Assembly: GCA_016712525.1 (NCBI GenBank)
Contig: JADJQX010000008.1
Span: 1,432,501 to 1,496,500, forward strand
DNA from: Myxococcales bacterium
GTDB taxonomy: Bacteria; Myxococcota_A; Polyangia; Polyangiales; Polyangiaceae
DNA: 64,000 nucleotides
Direction: 5' to 3'
The notes under the pieces were generated by a model. That model made no database searches and was not told the origin of the DNA. It was given only the letters and a program-made list of their open reading frames with translations. Made by a program: the position numbers and the translations under genes. Positions within the stretch are counted from its first letter, which is position 1; every line of letters starts with the position of its first letter. Shown piece after piece: positions 1-9,425 of the stretch.

Positions 1-12
1 GCGCGGCCCCCT

Positions 13-159
13 CAATCCAGTGCCACCCATACGCTCCCCTCATCGCGCGGAACGACGGCGAGTTTGGGAGGGGCCCGCCCCCGGGAACGTCGACCCACGC
101 CGTCCCCGCTCCGCCCCATGATTTCAACCCCTTGGCGCCAACGTCGGTCGGCTCTCTCT
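13..159. repeat. 147-bp direct repeat, copy A
   Basis: This segment recurs almost unchanged at 320-466, at the same length and with only a couple of substitutions. It ends in CTTGGCGCCAACGTCGGTCGG plus a CT-rich run (quoted in two parts: CTTGGCGCCAAC then GTCGGTCGG). No credible gene overlaps it; open frames across it are low-complexity Ser/Arg translations. Confidence 0.85.
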
Positions 160-319
160 CTCTACGTCGGTCGTCTCTCTCTCTCTCCTCCTCCCGAGAA
201 GCCTCCGCTCCCCTCCTCGGACGCCGATCCCCGGGTTTTCCAAGGGGGCGGTGGGGGTCGTCGTTCCCGGCGGTGGGAGGCCCCAGGTGTCTGAGCTCGT
301 CGTTCTCGCGCGGCTGCTG

Positions 320-466
320 CAATCCAGGGCCACCCATACGCTCCCCTCATCGCGCGGAACGACGGCGAGTTTGGGAGGGGCCCGCCGCCGGGAACGTCGA
401 CCCACGCCGTCCCCGCTCCGCCCCATGATTTCAACCCCTTGGCGCCAACGTCGGTCGGCTCTCTCT
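320..466. repeat. 147-bp direct repeat, copy B
   Basis: Second copy of the 13-159 unit, in the same orientation, about 160 bp downstream of the first. The near identity over the full 147 bp points to recent duplication. Confidence 0.85.
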
Positions 467-472
467 GGTCCG

Positions 473-521
473 CCGCCCCATGATTTCAACCCCTTGGCGC
501 CAACGTCGGTCGGCTCTCTCT
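473..521. repeat. Partial third copy of the 147-bp repeat
   Basis: The last 49 bp of the repeat (from CCGCCCCATGATT to the CT run) occur again directly after copy B and run into the tandem array. Confidence 0.8.
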
Positions 522-665
522 GCTGTCGGGTCGGCTCTCTCTGCTGTCGGGTCGGCTCTCTCTGCTGTCGGGTCGGCTCTCTCTGCTGTCGGTCGGCTCT
601 CTCTGCTGTCGGTCGGCTCTCTCTGCTGTCGGTCGGCTCTCTCTGCTGTCGGGTCGGCTCTCTCC
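510..665. repeat. Tandem array of 20/21-bp units
   Basis: The unit TCGGCTCTCTCTGCTGTCGG, with or without one extra G, is repeated seven times head to tail (510, 531, 552, 573, 593, 613 and 633), then a partial unit starts at 654. Units differ only by the extra G. There are no spacers, so it is not a CRISPR array. On the minus strand one frame reads as a Gln-Arg-Glu-Pro-Thr-rich repeat, which is taken to be a by-product. Confidence 0.9.
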
Positions 666-796
666 GCGAGCGCCTCGAGCTCGGCATCGCGCCCTCGTTT
701 CTTCTCCCTTCACCCGCCCCCCCGGGAGTCGCCAGACCGAGCCGACCGACGGCGGGGTTTCCCTGCGATCGGCGCGGTGCTATGAGAGAGGGGCCT

Positions 797-873
797 CGGG
801 GAGTCGCACAGCCTGGTAGTGCACGAGCTTTGGGTGCTCGTTGTCGTCGGTTCGAATCCGGCCTCCCGACCCA
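797..873 (+). tRNA. tRNA-Pro (anticodon UGG)
   Basis: A tRNA cloverleaf can be folded by eye. The D stem is GCAC/GTGC (806-809 and 819-822). The anticodon stem is CGAGC/GCTCG (824-828 and 836-840), with loop TTTGGGT and anticodon TGG at 831-833. The T arm is GTCGG-TTCGAAT-CCGGC (846-862). AGCCTGGTA in the D loop is typical of tRNA-Pro. The acceptor is irregular: the 5' side CGGGGAG (7 nt) faces CTCCCG (6 nt) before A869, so one G is bulged. Alternatively T796 pairs with A869 and 871-873 is the encoded CCA. It is most likely the real gene, but a degenerate copy cannot be excluded. Confidence 0.8.
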
Positions 874-881
874 AAACGAAA

Positions 882-909
882 GGCCCACGAACCGCTCGTG
901 GGCCTTTTT
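882..909 (+). terminator. Rho-independent terminator after tRNA-Pro
   Basis: A perfect 9-bp stem, GGCCCACGA (882-890) with TCGTGGGCC (896-904), has a 5-nt loop and is followed by TTTTT. It lies directly downstream of the tRNA. Confidence 0.85.
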
Positions 910-947
910 CCTTTTCCAGCGGTGGAGCTCGAGGCCGAAGCCGTGGG

Positions 948-1589
948 TCAGCGGCGCAGAGCTCCCAGGGCCTCGCCGAGACCGGCGGGCGTGGCCTTGA
1001 GCTTCACGTAGATGTGGTCGTCGTCGGTCTCGATGGCGCCGACGCCGAGGACGGGGGTGATCACGGAGAGGGCCTTTCGGAGGGCCTTGTTGGCCGCGAT
1101 CTTGGGCACCTGCATCAGGTCGAGCACGATGCGATCGTCCTCGGCCTCGACGATGGCCGGCGGCTTTTTCGGCAGGAACTTCACGACGTTGCCCGGCTTC
1201 GAAAGGTCGAGCGCGCCCGAGCGGACCAGCATCGACACGGGGGACTCGACGTCCGACAGGACCGCGAGCTTCACGTCCCGGAGGCGAATGCCCACCCGGA
1301 TGCTGTCGGCCGAGATCTGGACCTCGTCGATCTTGATGGACGCCCCGGCGCGGAGCGGGGTCCCCATCGCGTCGATCACGGCGCTGAACTTCAGCGCCGG
1401 CGGGGTCGAGTCGATCTCGACCTCCTTCGGGGCCTTCTTCCCCTGGATTTGCCCGGCGAGCCAGCGGAGGCTCGCGAGCGGGACGCCGAACTTGAGGGAC
1501 GTCGCGTTCGTGGCCGCCTTCACGACCTCGTCGGGGTTCTTCCTCAGGTAGCCCACTGCCGCGGACAACACCGCTTTCGGGTTCAGCAT
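948..1589 (-). CDS. Hypothetical protein, 213 aa
   Basis: I do not recognise a family with confidence. The protein begins MLNPKAVLSAAV with an amphipathic N-terminus, and has no signal peptide or membrane segment. The middle (about 65-115) alternates charged and hydrophobic residues like a beta-rich fold (IKIDEVQISADSIRVGIRL). A conserved-looking stretch follows around residues 145-165 (DDRIVLDLMQVPKI). This pattern is loosely reminiscent of lipid-binding LmeA/DUF2993-type proteins, which is only a guess. A GGAG-like sequence precedes the ATG at a short distance. It lies 90 bp downstream of the SDR gene on the same strand and may share its transcript. Coding status is well supported by length and codon pattern; the function is unknown. 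Confidence 0.75.
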   Translation of the reverse strand: MLNPKAVLSAAVGYLRKNPDEVVKAATNATSLKFGVPLASLRWLAGQIQGKKAPKEVEIDSTPPALKFSAVIDAMGTPLRAGASIKIDEVQISADSIRVGIRLRDVKLAVLSDVESPVSMLVRSGALDLSKPGNVVKFLPKKPPAIVEAEDDRIVLDLMQVPKIAANKALRKALSVITPVLGVGAIETDDDHIYVKLKATPAGLGEALGALRR

Positions 1590-1679
1590 TTCTCCGAGCG
1601 TACCGACATGCGGTGCCTTGAGAAGCTCGAAAATGGTGCGCGCCGCGTCATCGGCCCCAAAGTTTGCCCACGAGGCAGC

Positions 1680-2522
1680 TCAGGCGCGGACGATCGCGTC
1701 CCAGTTGTCGGCGATCTCGTTGGCCGTCCAGACCGTCGACTCGCCCTCTTTGAACTTGCCCGGGGTCTCGACCACCTTGAAGGCGTACATCCTCGCACCT
1801 GCGACCGCGAGCACGTAGCCGGTGCGCGCGCCGCAGAGGTCGCTCGACAGAAAGAGGGCGGCGGGGGCCACGTGCTCGGGGCCCATGGTGGCCATGCCCT
1901 GGAACATGGGCAGGTCCTCGGTCATGCGCGTCTTGGCGATGGGGGCGAGGGCGTTCACCGTGATGCGGTGCTTCTGGAGCTCGATGCTCATGGTGCGCGT
2001 GAGCCCGTAAATGCCGGCCTTCGCCGCCGCGTAACTCGCCTGACCGAAGTTGCCGAGCAGGCCCGAGACGCTCGTGGTGTTCACGATGCGCCCGCCCTCG
2101 CCGCGGGGCACGGCGCGCCGCGCGAAGGCCTGGGAGCAGAGGAAGGTGCCCTTCAGGTGGACGGCGACGACGGCGTCCCACATGTCTTCTTCGAGCTTGA
2201 GGAGGCTCTTGTCGCGCAGGATGCCCGCGTTGTTCACGAGGATGTCGACGTGGCCGAACGCCGAGACCGCCTGATCGACGATGCGCTCGGCGCCCTCGGC
2301 CGTGGCCACCGTGTCGACGTTCGCGAGGGCGACGCCGCCGGCCTTGCGGATCTCTTGTACGACCGACTCGGCCGCGCTGTCGCCTGGTGTGCCGTCCCGT
2401 GCGCCGCCCACGTCGTTCACGAGGACCTTGGCGCCCTCTTTGGCGAAGAGGAGGGCGTGCTCCCGGCCGATTCCGTTGCCCGCACCGGTGACGATCGCGA
2501 CTTTGCCTTCGAGGAGACCCAT
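1680..2522 (-). CDS. SDR-family NAD-dependent dehydrogenase (hydroxyacyl-CoA dehydrogenase-like)
   Basis: This is a classical short-chain dehydrogenase/reductase of 280 aa. The cofactor loop TGAGNGIG is at residues 12-19, and an Asp in VLVNDVGG at the end of strand 2 suggests NAD rather than NADP. The structural NNAG motif is at 97-100, the catalytic Ser near 151, and Tyr164-x-x-x-Lys168 sits in SYAAAKAG. The spacing and the VNDVGG segment resemble the (3R)-hydroxyacyl-CoA dehydrogenase domain of peroxisomal MFE-2/HSD17B4-type enzymes. A role in fatty-acid or acyl-CoA metabolism is therefore likely, although the substrate cannot be read from sequence. It is cytosolic, with no signal peptide. 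It is divergent from the FHA-GGDEF gene across a 226-bp gap. Confidence 0.88.
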   Translation of the reverse strand: MGLLEGKVAIVTGAGNGIGREHALLFAKEGAKVLVNDVGGARDGTPGDSAAESVVQEIRKAGGVALANVDTVATAEGAERIVDQAVSAFGHVDILVNNAGILRDKSLLKLEEDMWDAVVAVHLKGTFLCSQAFARRAVPRGEGGRIVNTTSVSGLLGNFGQASYAAAKAGIYGLTRTMSIELQKHRITVNALAPIAKTRMTEDLPMFQGMATMGPEHVAPAALFLSSDLCGARTGYVLAVAGARMYAFKVVETPGKFKEGESTVWTANEIADNWDAIVRA

Positions 2523-2628
2523 GGCCGGAGGTCATAGTTCGACGCCGAGGCTTTCGCGAGCCCCGATTTCCACGGCGTCTCGCCGAGCGCACGTGCCTCG
2601 GACCTACGCCTCGCCCCCGGAAAAAAGC

Positions 2629-2666
2629 GCCTTTCCCTCGCCGGAGGGCTGAACTAGAGGAAAGGC
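2629..2666. promoter_or_regulatory. Inverted repeat in the SDR / FHA-GGDEF divergent promoter region
   Basis: GCCTTTCC (2629-2636) is mirrored by GGAAAGGC (2659-2666) across a 22-bp spacer, in the middle of the 226-bp gap between two divergent genes. It could be an operator or a weak hairpin. No clear -35/-10 elements were found. Confidence 0.3.
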
Positions 2667-2748
2667 CACGTTTCTGGGAGAGGGCCCGACTGCCGAGGGC
2701 CGACACGAGCCGAGGCGACTCGAGCTCGACCGCGACACGCGAGGGGGC

Positions 2749-3744
2749 ATGAGCTTGAAGAACCGCACCACCCAGCGAATCTCGACCTCGCTCCTGCGCG
2801 TGCACGACGAAGATTCGACGCTCGTGACCCGCATGAGCGGCGACGAACGCGAGACCGAGCCGGGCAAGATGGCCATCGCGCCCGCGGCCAAGGACCGCGC
2901 GCTCCTCGTGCTGCTCACGGGCATCCACGCAGGCCAGGTGCACCGCCTCGACGAGCGCGCCCCGAGCGTGCTCGGCCGCAGCAGCGACTCGGACATCATC
3001 GTCGACGACGCGGGCGTGAGCCGCTCGCACGCGCGCCTCACGAAGAACGCCGAGACGTGGACGTTCGAGGATCTCGGGGCGACGAACGGCAGCTTCGTCG
3101 GGGGCCGCCGGGTGCGCGGGGCGACCGAGCTCCGGCCGGGCGACCGCATCCAGCTCGGACCGAACGTGGTCTTCCGCTTCAGCGTGACCGACGAGAGTGA
3201 AGCCGAGCTTCAGCAAAAGCTCTTCGACTCGTCGACCCGGGACGGCCTCACCCAGCTCTACAACCGGCGCTACTTCGACGAGCGCTTGGTCGCCGAGATC
3301 GCGTACGCCCGGCGCCACGCCACCCCGCTCTGCCTCATCATGATGGACGTCGACCGCTTCAAGGCCATCAACGACTCGCTCGGTCACCTCGTCGGCGACT
3401 CGGTCTTGCGCGCCGTCGCGGGCGAGGTCGTGCGGGTCGTGCGCACCGAGGACGTGGTCGCTCGGTACGGGGGCGAAGAGCTCGTCGTGCTCGCGCGCGC
3501 CACCGGCCACGACGCCGGAGCTCGCCTCGCCGAGCGCATCCGCGCGGCCATCGCCGACCTCGACGTCACGCCGCCGCCGCCCGCCTCCGAGGTGAAGGTC
3601 ACGATAAGCCTAGGCGTCGCCGCGCTCGACGAGGTCCCGCAGGGCGCGCCCGACAGCGCCTTGGTCGACCTCGCCGACGAGCGACTCTACGCCGCGAAAG
3701 AGGCCGGCCGCAACCGCATCGTCACAGGGAAAGAGGCCACATGA
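2749..3744 (+). CDS. FHA-domain diguanylate cyclase (GGDEF)
   Basis: A cytosolic protein of 331 aa with two domains. An FHA domain lies at about 55-140, with GRSSDSD, SRSH (91-94) and the ATNG turn (111-114), and should bind phosphothreonine. A GGDEF domain at about 165-325 has active-site GGEEL at 241-245, a variant that keeps the catalytic Glu pair and is known in active cyclases. An RxxD inhibitory site (RTED, 232-235) sits exactly five residues before it, so the enzyme is expected to make cyclic di-GMP with product feedback. The combination suggests that cyclase activity or location is set by a Ser/Thr kinase. Its stop overlaps the start of the GH1 gene by 4 bp (ATGA), so the two are probably translationally coupled. 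Confidence 0.93.
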   Translation: MSLKNRTTQRISTSLLRVHDEDSTLVTRMSGDERETEPGKMAIAPAAKDRALLVLLTGIHAGQVHRLDERAPSVLGRSSDSDIIVDDAGVSRSHARLTKNAETWTFEDLGATNGSFVGGRRVRGATELRPGDRIQLGPNVVFRFSVTDESEAELQQKLFDSSTRDGLTQLYNRRYFDERLVAEIAYARRHATPLCLIMMDVDRFKAINDSLGHLVGDSVLRAVAGEVVRVVRTEDVVARYGGEELVVLARATGHDAGARLAERIRAAIADLDVTPPPPASEVKVTISLGVAALDEVPQGAPDSALVDLADERLYAAKEAGRNRIVTGKEAT

Positions 3745-5258
3745 GGGGCAAAGCTCGCTTCGTCCGAGCGGTCACGCTCTCGCTCGCTTCGCTCGGAGCC
3801 GCCGTGGCCTGCTCGTCGTCCGAGCCCGCGCCCGCCGAGGTCGTCCCCCGCCCGGCGGAGGTCACGTTCCCGAAGGGCTTCCTCATGGGCTCGGCCACCG
3901 CGTCGTTCCAAGTCGAGAACGGGAACGCCGGCACCGACTGGGGCGTGTGGGCCACCTTGCCCGGCAAAATCAAGGGCGGCGACAAACCGGACGACGGCCC
4001 CGACATGCTCGCCCACATCGACGAGGACGTGGCCTCCATGGTCGCCACGAGCCAGAACGCCTACCGGTTCTCGCTCGAGTGGGGAAAGCTGTATCCTACA
4101 CGCGCCTCGCTCGACGCCGACACGCCCGACCCGGCCGTGCTCGCCAAATACGAGGAGCTCGTGAAGAAGCTCCGCGCGGCGAACGTGACGCTCATGCTCA
4201 CGCTGAGCCACTTCACGCTGCCCGTGTACCTCGCCGACCCGCGCCAAAAGGGGCCGTACGGCTGGGAGAGCCCCGACACGGCGACGGCCTTCGCCACCTA
4301 CTGCGAGAGGATCGCGGCGCGCTTCGGGGCGAGCGTCGACCTGTGGGCCACGATCAACGAGCCCATCGTGGCCCCGCTCGGTGGGTACATCCAAGGCGGC
4401 TTTCCGCCGGGCCTCACGCTCGAGGTCGAGCGCGCGCTCACGGTCGCCAAGGCCGAGGCGTACGCGCACGCGCGCTGCTACGACGCCATCAAGAAGGCCG
4501 ACACCCGCGACGCCGACGGCGACGGCAAGCCCGCCCTCGTGGGGCCGGTGCTCCACCAACGCGACGTCATCCCCCGCGATCCGAACGACGCCGAGGACGT
4601 CGCCGCGGCCGACCGCGTGCGCTACCTCAACAACCTGTGGTTCGCCAACACGGCCACCCGCGGCGACTTCGACGACGACTTCGACGGAAAGCTCGACGGC
4701 CCGAACGACAAGAAGGCCGACCCTGCCTTGGCCAACCGTGCCGATTTCCTCGGCGTGAACTACTACACGGCCATGGAGGCCGCGTCCTCGGGCGGCGTCG
4801 TGCTCCCGCGCGTGAACGCGGTCATCAAGGCCGACAGGCTCCCCACGCTGCGCCCCAAGACCGACTTCCACTGGGACATCCACCCCGCGGGCTTCGGCGT
4901 CGTCCTCGACGAGGTTGCACAATACAAGCTCCCGGTCTACGTGACCGAGAACGGCATCGCCGACTCGAAGGACGTGAACCGCTCGAGGTTCTTGGCCGAG
5001 CACCTCTTCGAGGTCGGCTACGCCATGAAGCGCGGCCTCGACGTGCGCGGCTACTTCCACTGGTCGCTCATCGACAACTTCGAGTGGAACAGCGGCTTCT
5101 GCCCGCGCTTCGGCCTCGTCGCGTACGACACGAAGGCGAAGACGCGCACGCTCCGGAAGAGCGCCGACACGTTCGCGCGTATCATCCGCGCCGGCAAGGT
5201 GACGCAGGCCGAGATCGACGCCGAGCCGCCGTACGCCGCCCCCACCCCGTGCGAGTGA
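3741..5258 (+). CDS. Glycoside hydrolase family 1 lipoprotein (beta-glucosidase-like)
   Basis: A 505-aa exported enzyme with a lipoprotein signal peptide ending in AVAC (Cys24), so it is probably membrane-anchored outside the cytoplasm. The fold reads as family 1: FLMGSATASFQVE near the N-terminus, acid/base Glu207 in INEP, nucleophile Glu403 in VTENG, and WSLIDNFEW near the C-terminus. Expected activity is a retaining beta-glycosidase acting on beta-glucosides or galactosides. Oddities are its export (most bacterial GH1 enzymes are cytosolic) and an insertion around 255-264, DADGDGKP, that looks like a calcium-binding loop. It lies between a 4-bp overlap with the diguanylate cyclase and the TonB-dependent receptor one base downstream, so uptake of the released sugar or its carrier is a reasonable inference. 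Confidence 0.92.
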   Translation: MRGKARFVRAVTLSLASLGAAVACSSSEPAPAEVVPRPAEVTFPKGFLMGSATASFQVENGNAGTDWGVWATLPGKIKGGDKPDDGPDMLAHIDEDVASMVATSQNAYRFSLEWGKLYPTRASLDADTPDPAVLAKYEELVKKLRAANVTLMLTLSHFTLPVYLADPRQKGPYGWESPDTATAFATYCERIAARFGASVDLWATINEPIVAPLGGYIQGGFPPGLTLEVERALTVAKAEAYAHARCYDAIKKADTRDADGDGKPALVGPVLHQRDVIPRDPNDAEDVAAADRVRYLNNLWFANTATRGDFDDDFDGKLDGPNDKKADPALANRADFLGVNYYTAMEAASSGGVVLPRVNAVIKADRLPTLRPKTDFHWDIHPAGFGVVLDEVAQYKLPVYVTENGIADSKDVNRSRFLAEHLFEVGYAMKRGLDVRGYFHWSLIDNFEWNSGFCPRFGLVAYDTKAKTRTLRKSADTFARIIRAGKVTQAEIDAEPPYAAPTPCE

Positions 5259-5259
5259 C

Positions 5260-7761
5260 GTGAAGCGGTGGGCGCTCGCGCTCGGCGTCGTGCTCGTGGG
5301 CGTGCCCGCGCGCGCCTCGGCCGACCCGCCGGATTCCCGAGCGAATACGAGCCCTTCGACGCAAGAGCACCCGCCGGTGATCGTGCCGCCGCGCGCGCTC
5401 GGTGACGTCCGCGCCGCGTACCCGAAGGGAGCGGAGGGCCGCGCCACGGTGGTGGTCGAGCTCACGGTCACGGCGGAGGGCGACGCCCAAGACGTGCACG
5501 CGGCCTCTGGCGACGAGCCCTGGACGACCCCGGCGCTCGAGACCGTGCGCGCGCTCCGCTTCGATCCTGCGACCCGTGACGGCCACCCGATCGCCGCCAA
5601 GATCCGCATGCGCGTCGACTTCGAGCCGCCGATCGAGCGCCCCGTCGAGCTCCCGCCCGATCCGTACGAAGATCCGCTCCCGACGCTGCCGAAGAACCCG
5701 TACGACGACCTCGCCCCTTCCCCGCCCGCACCGAAGGTCGAACAGGTCGAGGTGACCGGGACGCGCAGGGTCCCCGGGAAAATAAGCCTCGGGAGGGCCG
5801 AGGTGCGTGACATGCCGGGCGCCTTCGGCGACGCGTTCCGCGCGATCGACTCGCTCCCGGGTGTCACGCCGATGGCGAGCGGCTTGCCCTTCTTCTTCGT
5901 GCGCGGCGCGCCTCCGGGCAGCACCGGGTACTTCCTCGATGGCATTCGCCTGCCGGTGCTCTTCCACCTCGGAGCGGGCCCGAGCATCGTGCACCCCGGG
6001 CTCATCGATCACGTCGATTTTTACCCCGCCGCGGCGCCTGCGATCTACGGGCGCGCGTCGGGTGGCATCGTCGCCGCGGAGACCCGTCGCCCCGAAGGTC
6101 ACGCGCGTGGAGAGGCGAACCTCCGGCTCCTCGACGCCGGCGCGCTCGTCGAGTCCCCCCTGCCGAAGGGCATGGGGTCGGCGCTCGCGGCCGGCCGCTT
6201 CGGGTACCCGGGCTTGCTCCTCCCGCTCTTCGCGCCGAACACGCGGCTCTCCTACTGGGACTACCAGCTCCGAGGGACCTTGAACCTCTCGGAGCACGAC
6301 ACGCTCACCGTCTTCGCGCTCGGGAGCTACGACTACCTCGGGAGGCGCACACGCCAACGCCCGAGCGGCACGGGCAGCCCCACGGTCGACGACCCGGTCG
6401 GGTTCGGAGAGACCGAGCGACGCGACCTCGAGACGCGGACGATCTTCGAGACCGACGTCTCGCGTATCGAAGCGAAACACGAGCACCGCGAGGCAGGCAC
6501 CCTCGTGCGCGAGGCGTTCGTGCTCGGGAGGGACACGACCGCCCTCGGCCTGCGCGATCGCGTGGAGACCGATCTGCTCTCGGGGCGCGTCGACGTGGAG
6601 CGGAGGCTCTCCGACGCGATCGCCGTGACCGGCGGGCTCGACGTCGCCTACCAGCGGTATGCCGTACGCGCCGAGGGCTCGCCCGTCCCGAGCCCCGAGT
6701 TCGAGGCCCTCTTCCCCGCGCGGGACGAGCTCGTGCTCGGCGGACGCATCGATGCAACCTACACACTTCGCGACCGCGTGCGCATCACGGCGGGGCTGCG
6801 CGTCGACCGCTACTCGGCCTACCGCATCGAGGACGTAGGGTACGCGCTCTCCCCCGATCCGCTCCCGGGCACGCGCCTCTCCGTCGAGCCTCGGCTCTCG
6901 GCGCGCGTGGCCGTCGTGCCCCGCGTGACGTTCGTGTCGACGGCCGGGATCGCCGGGCAACCTCCGCGCTTCGCCCTACCCTTGCCGGGCCTCACGATCG
7001 GGAGGCTCGGCGAGGGCCTCGAGCGCGCGGTGCAGGCGAGCGAGGGCCTCGAGTGGGCGCTCCCGTTCGCGCTCACGGTGACCACGACCGTGTTCACGTC
7101 GCGCACGGTAGGCCTCGCCGACTTCTTCGCGGCGTGCCCGGGCGGCCGAGGCGCCTTCACCGACGGCAACGCGTGCAGCGGGCGCTCCGGAGGCTCGGCG
7201 TTCGGCTTCGAGCTCTACGTGAAGCGCGCGTTCGGCGAGAAGCTCACGGGGTTCTTGTCGTACACCCTCTCCCGCTCGACGCGCACGATCCCCATCACCG
7301 TCTTCGGCTCGGCCCTCGGGCCCTCTCTCCGCGCCGAGCTCGAGCCCGAGGACGGAAAGGTCACCGTCGCGTCCGACTACGATCGCACGCACGTCCTCTC
7401 GACGGCCCTCGCGTACGCGTTCGGGAACGGGTACCGCGCCGGCGCCAAGCTCGTCGTGTACTCGGGCCGCCCGTACACCCCGAAGCGCTTCGACGGCACG
7501 TTCCTCGGCACACCGAACGGCTCGCGGCTCCCGCTCTTTCATCGCATCGACCTGCGCCTCGAGAAATCCTGGTCGTTCTCACAGGGCAGGCGCATCTCCG
7601 CCGTGCTCGAAGGCCTCAACGTCACCCTCCGCCCCGAGGCCAACGACGTGACGTGCGGTGTGCGCGCCGGCGAGGACGACATCGACCTCGGCGATGGTTG
7701 CGTGGCCGAGGAGATCGGGCCCATCGCCGTGCCGAGCATCGGTGTCGAGGCCGTGTTCTGA
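5260..7761 (+). CDS. TonB-dependent receptor with N-terminal TonB-C-like domain
   Basis: An outer-membrane receptor of 833 aa starting at GTG 5260, one base after the GH1 stop. After a signal peptide (ending ARASA) comes a TonB C-terminal-like domain at about 45-125 (YPKGAEGRATVVVELTV, ALETVRALRFDPA). Next is a plug domain at about 158-275 (VEVTGTR, DSLPGVTP, FFVRGAPPG, YFLDGIRLP). A long beta-barrel follows, ending in a C-terminal Phe as expected for outer-membrane assembly. The fusion of a TonB-like domain to the receptor is a layout seen in Myxococcota and may let the receptor couple in an unusual way. The substrate is unknown; the GH1 neighbour suggests an oligosaccharide or glycosylated compound. 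Confidence 0.9.
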   Translation: MKRWALALGVVLVGVPARASADPPDSRANTSPSTQEHPPVIVPPRALGDVRAAYPKGAEGRATVVVELTVTAEGDAQDVHAASGDEPWTTPALETVRALRFDPATRDGHPIAAKIRMRVDFEPPIERPVELPPDPYEDPLPTLPKNPYDDLAPSPPAPKVEQVEVTGTRRVPGKISLGRAEVRDMPGAFGDAFRAIDSLPGVTPMASGLPFFFVRGAPPGSTGYFLDGIRLPVLFHLGAGPSIVHPGLIDHVDFYPAAAPAIYGRASGGIVAAETRRPEGHARGEANLRLLDAGALVESPLPKGMGSALAAGRFGYPGLLLPLFAPNTRLSYWDYQLRGTLNLSEHDTLTVFALGSYDYLGRRTRQRPSGTGSPTVDDPVGFGETERRDLETRTIFETDVSRIEAKHEHREAGTLVREAFVLGRDTTALGLRDRVETDLLSGRVDVERRLSDAIAVTGGLDVAYQRYAVRAEGSPVPSPEFEALFPARDELVLGGRIDATYTLRDRVRITAGLRVDRYSAYRIEDVGYALSPDPLPGTRLSVEPRLSARVAVVPRVTFVSTAGIAGQPPRFALPLPGLTIGRLGEGLERAVQASEGLEWALPFALTVTTTVFTSRTVGLADFFAACPGGRGAFTDGNACSGRSGGSAFGFELYVKRAFGEKLTGFLSYTLSRSTRTIPITVFGSALGPSLRAELEPEDGKVTVASDYDRTHVLSTALAYAFGNGYRAGAKLVVYSGRPYTPKRFDGTFLGTPNGSRLPLFHRIDLRLEKSWSFSQGRRISAVLEGLNVTLRPEANDVTCGVRAGEDDIDLGDGCVAEEIGPIAVPSIGVEAVF

Positions 7762-7938
7762 GGGAGCGCACGACCGTACCCGCACGCGTCGTGTCCGTTC
7801 GTGTGCATGACGCATCTTTCGACGCGGCACGTCGGACGCGCGCGACGAGGAGTGCACCCGGCGAACCGTTTGCGCCCGAACGAAATCGGCGCATGCCCCG
7901 CGGGCCCGCGAGGGGCCGAAACGCCCTGCCATCGTGCC

Positions 7939-7954
7939 TCGCACGCGGGTTGCT
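7939..7954 (+). promoter_or_regulatory. Candidate sigma54-type promoter upstream of boxB
   Basis: TCGCACG-CGGG-TTGCT matches the -24/-12 consensus TGGCACG-N4-TTGCW except for one base in the -24 GG pair. It is 33 bp before the boxB ATG, in the only sizeable gap upstream of the operon. The lost G is at an important position, so this is a weak candidate. Genes for two sigma54 activators are in the window. Confidence 0.3.
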
Positions 7955-7987
7955 TTGCGCACGCGAAACGCCGACCCGCGAGGCCCC

Positions 7988-9412
<1,425 letters not shown>

Positions 9413-9425
9413 CCGAGAGATCGCC

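Larger units (their letters stand above)
1..796. other. Gene-free repetitive region upstream of tRNA-Pro
   Basis: No open frame here has protein-like composition. The content is the 147-bp repeat copies, CT-rich tracts around 150-190 and the tandem array at 510-665. From about 666 to 796 nothing recognisable was seen except the run-up to the tRNA, where a tRNA promoter would be expected; no clear -35/-10 pair could be picked. Confidence 0.7.

Noticed and set aside
510..665. Possible CRISPR array
   Set aside because: Units are adjacent with no spacers, and no cas genes occur in the window.
124..888. Minus-strand frame with repeated Gln-Arg-Glu-Pro-Thr segments
   Set aside because: The repeated peptide is a reading of the 20/21-bp DNA repeats. 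The unit length is not a multiple of three across all copies, which breaks the frame, so it is not a conserved repeat protein.
819..2537. 572-codon plus-strand frame
   Set aside because: It covers the tRNA and the minus-strand SDR and hypothetical genes; composition is Asp/Arg/Gly/His-biased and shows no domain. The SDR frame has clear motifs.
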